Assembly (NCBI RefSeq): GCF_022539665.2
Contig: NC_081331.1
Coordinates: forward strand, 4,808,501 to 4,872,500
DNA from: Daphnia carinata
Taxonomy: Eukaryota > Arthropoda > Branchiopoda > Diplostraca > Daphniidae
DNA: 64,000 nt
Reading direction: 5' to 3'
Positions 60,840 through 64,000 of the stretch are shown here, piece after piece. Every line of letters begins with the position of its first letter. The first letter of the stretch is position 1. The notes under the pieces are model-generated. The model made no database searches and had not been told where the DNA came from. It saw only the letters and a program-made list of their open reading frames with translations. The translations under genes were made by a program, and so were the position numbers.

Positions 60840-61866
60840 TTTATTTCCCCTCACAAAAAGCTTAGGAGACACTCGTCATCAAGCAGTAAAAAGGATTTAA
60901 TGGAATTATTCATTTGCCAACGCTATTATTGTGTCATTTTCTATTCGTTTTACGCAAACACCGTCTGCCACACCTGCAAAAGGTTGCACGCGTAAAGGTC
61001 GATAACTGCGTCATCCCTGTTTCAAATGGATATAGAGAACTTTAAGACTGGCTTGGATAAGCCAAGAAAGTACGTAATCCTGTTTTATTTGTTTCTGAAA
61101 AAGAAGCTTTTGGCACGCACACCTTGTTACGCAGCATCATTTAGCAAAATTCATTGACGTTTGCAAATTCAGGGGATTATTAATATTAGAAATTCTTTCG
61201 GGAACCGTCTCGACGGGCGTTTAATATTTCCCAATAAAAACATTAAAATTATAGTATCAATGACATCCTTGTGCAATATCAGTTTTACGAATGATTCACG
61301 ATTGCCGTCATTCCCGATAAAGAGGCAGTACCGACGCGTGTTTAGCTAAACTTCAAGTTACCTTAAGATCAGATAGGTCTTATGTAGGTGTGCTAAACGG
61401 CATTTATGTTAACTTGCCTCATTAGTCTGGTGAGGTAAACCTATTGCCTTAAAACAATTTATTGTAGGTTGGGCCAAACTTTATATCGATACGATATTGC
61501 TTACGTCAAAACTTTGTACCAGGCTCTTGATAAGCATTATCTAGTTATCGATGGTCGTTGAAGAAATCTGGAATTTGATGAAAGCTCGCAATCAAATCAA
61601 CGTATTCGCTGTCACAAAGAAATGCTACGCAAACAATTTGAGGCGATTCTTTTTGTTTGTATATTTCCTGATGAATAACAGGACTGGACATGTGACGATC
61701 GTATCATTATGGGCAATCAAACAACACGTTGGTTGTTAGATTCATTTAGTAGATATCATAAAGGGATATTTGTTTTTATATAGAAGAGAAAAGCGAAATA
61801 AACTGCTAAGTAATGAATTCGAACAACAACTACGGGGTTCTGATACGCTAGTTCACGCGGTAAAGG
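60840..61866. other. Intergenic spacer between genes C and D
   Basis: About 1 kb. GATAAG-type motifs recur near 61,525-61,550, which could be further upstream sites for gene C. Small open frames at 61,161-61,349 and 61,551-61,739 (+) have no recognisable content. Confidence 0.45.
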
Positions 61867-63944
61867 CTACAGCGCGCAAGCCTCGCATCCAGGCACGTTG
61901 GAAGGATTTTGGCAATACTCGACGGCTGGGTTAAAGACTTGGCCTTCTGGACACACCTTAGAAAAGCAAAAGGAAAATATCAATGACTCAACTCCCGAAA
62001 ACTGATATTTTAATGAATAAATACTTACTGCAACTATATAGACGCCACCCCCACATACGTAATACAGAGAGCAGTTTCCTGGATAAGGATAGTTTCCAGT
62101 GTGCGAACAGGCAAATTCAACTGGAGGAGCAGCTGTTGGTGGAGTTGGTGGTGTAGTTGGTGGCGTTGTTGGTGGTGTACTTGGAGATGTGTTTGGCGGT
62201 GTTGTTGACGGTGTAGATGACCGCGTAGTTGATGGAGTAGTTTGGAGTGAAGTTGATGGGGCACTTGATCGTGTAGTTGATGGAGTAGTTGGTGGTGTAC
62301 TTGGTGGTGTAGTTGTTGTTGTGCTTGGCAGTGTAGTTGACAGTGTAGATGACCGCGCAGTTGATGCAGTGGTTGGCGCAAAAGTTGATGGAGCAGTTGA
62401 TTGTGTAGTTGATGGAGTAGTTAGTGGAGTAGTAGGTGGTGTAGTTGAAGGTGTAGCTGATGCTGTAGTTGGAGGTATAGTTGGACTTGTTGTAGGAATA
62501 GTCGTTGTCGATGATGCAGTCGGTTGGGTCGCCGTGGGAATCGTGTTGGTTGTAGTTTGGACTGCAGTTGAAGTTGAGGCTGAACTTATCGATGGAGTTG
62601 TTGGTGCCGTTGTTCGTGTAGTTGCTGCTATAGTTGACACCGTTGTTGAAATGGACGTTGCTGTTGAAGTCGTTGACTCCGTTGATAATGGAATTGTCGA
62701 AGATACTGTCGTGGAAGACGTCTTTGGAGTTGTGGTTTGGTCTGTGGGTGAAGTTGGATTGAGGGTCGTGTTTGGAACTGAAGTTTTGGCCGTTGTGGGA
62801 GCTGTTGTCGTAGAGGTGCTGGCGGTTGTCGCTGGTGCTGTTGCTGTAGATGTTGTTGGAACAGTGACGGTGCTTGGAGTAGTTGCAGCTGTTGTTGTTG
62901 ATAAAGTCTCTATCGAACAAACGGGATAAACGGTGTAACGAGCAACCCGTCCAGGTAGACAACGTAACTGGACTTTGTTCTAGTTGTTTGTAGCCATTCT
63001 TGTACTTACCTGTACACGACGCGTCCTCTACTGCCACGCATCGCAAAGCTACAGGATCAAAGGCGTAGCCGGCTGGACAATACTTTCGGAATACATTTCA
63101 AAAGTTTATTTGCATTAGTAGACAATAGATTTTATAATGTGCTTACCCGAACGTAAGACTCCCCAGCACTGCACACGTAGTACAAATTCGTACAGGCACC
63201 TAGCACCGCCACGTAAATTAGAATTGTTTTCCTTAATACATTAGAGTCTACATTGAAGTGCTTTCACTGCCTTACCTGGGTATGGAAATAATCCGTCTGA
63301 AGAGCAGTCCAGCTTCTGATCTATATTCCAATTTGCAAAGTAACATGTTAGTCGATATGTTAATCAAAAGGTAAAAATGAGGTTAGAAATCGTACTGCAT
63401 GAAGCCTGAGCGTAAGGTGTGCAAACAGAAGTGACAGGATCGAAGACATTGCCTGCTGGACACGTCTATATTTGTCAGGCGGATGCGTAGGCAAATATCA
63501 CGTGAATAAAATACCGAATTAAACAGAAAGTTGGAATCAATTAGTAAATCTTTCAACTGTTCTAGAGGTCCCAGAATACCTGAGGGTAAGCTATTCCTTC
63601 TCGACATTGGTAGTAGTTTGCAACGCACTGTTGAGGAGATGCGTAGTTACCATCAGCTCCGGGACAAGTAAAATCCCTTTCTTGCTATGCAATCAAAAAA
63701 AATTTAATATTTAAATGTCATCAGACATACTAAACTGAGCTACATTTTACATTGTAGAAGGGTTTACTTACAGCTGTTTCGGCCACTTCCCATTTCTCCT
63801 TGGAAATTCTATCAGTCACAGCGCACAGACCCCCTAGGACAAAATGAAGCATTTCCGTAAGTCGTCGGCGAAGAGAAACTACATGAAATTACCTTGAACG
63901 CAACAAATAATTAACGCAAGGGACACTAGCGAATAAACTCCCAT
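61867..63944 (-). CDS. Gene D: secreted three-CBM14 protein with a long mucin-like region
   Basis: Nine exons (minus): 63944-63893, 63833-63772, 63684-63580, 63465-63396, 63320-63276, 63199-63147, 63082-63010, 62909-62029, 61956-61867, phases consistent, giving 476 aa. Signal peptide MGVYSLVSLALIICCVQG. CBM14 domains lie at about 44-96 (CPGADGNYASPQQCVANYYQC), 100-153 and 419-472 (CSHTGNYPYPGNCSLYYVC, ending CQNPSNVPGC). Residues about 154-418 are one long Thr/Ser/Pro/Ala region within a single 881-bp exon, likely densely O-glycosylated. This resembles intestinal mucins and peritrophins. Exon 5 needs the acceptor at 63,320 to keep the CBM14 frame. Domain 2 carries the same extra phase-1 intron as domain 3 of gene B, and the last domains of B and D are near duplicates, so B and D are paralogues. 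Its promoter lies mostly beyond the window. Confidence 0.9.
62130..62900. repeat. Imperfect Thr/Pro/Ser coding repeat in gene D
   Basis: Degenerate short units, roughly ACTACxCCATCAACT-like on minus, with occasional longer echoes (the STTRSS and TARSSTLSTT blocks recur). A long plus-strand Val/Gly frame over the same region is a compositional shadow. Confidence 0.8.
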
Positions 63945-64000
63945 TGAGGAATGATTCTAGCTTGCACGAAGGTTAAACGATGGCAATTGTTGTAGTAAAA

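Noticed and set aside
62099-62929. Long plus-strand Val/Gly-rich open frame (276 codons)
   Set aside because: It is the antisense shadow of the Thr/Pro region of gene D, whose spliced CBM14 frame is well supported.
62117-63046. Minus-strand Asn/Ser/Tyr-rich open frame (309 codons)
   Set aside because: Off-frame reading of the same Thr-repeat exon; it runs through introns and breaks the CBM14 cysteines.

Overview
The window looks like nuclear DNA from a small-genome arthropod, most likely a branchiopod crustacean such as Daphnia. That is inference from short (about 50-75 bp) introns, intact arthropod-type chitin-binding genes and generally compact genes. No species is proven here. LAYOUT: (1) About 1-33,900 is one long low-complexity tract. 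A and T homopolymers of 10-39 bases occur every couple of hundred bases, mixed with (CA)n, (GA)n, (TA)n, C and G runs and several near-perfect short hairpins. I found no convincing gene in it, only a few weak exon candidates (best 8,272-8,406, minus). It reads as a very large intron or gene desert and ends abruptly near 34 kb. (2) 34,000-36,600 is ordinary-complexity intergenic DNA holding a decayed copy of one MELK exon and a perfect hairpin. (3) 36,629-42,734 holds two intact minus-strand housekeeping genes: MELK (13 coding exons, 658 aa) and ZCCHC7 (3 coding exons, 753 aa). (4) 43,300-53,600 is a rearranged block. Two intronless genes face each other as an inverted pair: 43,491-45,344 (+), a membrane-anchored repeat protein of unknown function, and 51,142-53,391 (-), a membrane-anchored protein carrying a NET1/ARHGEF3-like RhoGEF (DH-PH) module. 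They share 5' flank, N-terminal design and a 3' flank repeat. Between them lie a decayed FBH1-type DNA helicase, a broken exon, a 103-bp tandem duplication and a 783-bp element with long terminal inverted repeats and a 7-bp target-site duplication. (5) 54,244-63,944 is a cluster of four minus-strand secreted chitin-binding (CBM14/peritrophin-A) genes, A to D. A and C are one type (three CBM14, obstructor/CPAP3-like); B and D are another (CBM14 plus Thr/Pro mucin-like linkers). The order A-B-C-D therefore suggests duplication of an ancestral two-gene unit. A, B and C have TGATAAG motifs 120-146 bp upstream of their ATGs. HOW THEY WORK TOGETHER: the chitin-binding genes are a coherent set likely acting in cuticle or peritrophic matrix and probably co-expressed. 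MELK and ZCCHC7 are unrelated neighbours. The inverted membrane/RhoGEF pair is the most unusual content and the best candidate for something undescribed.
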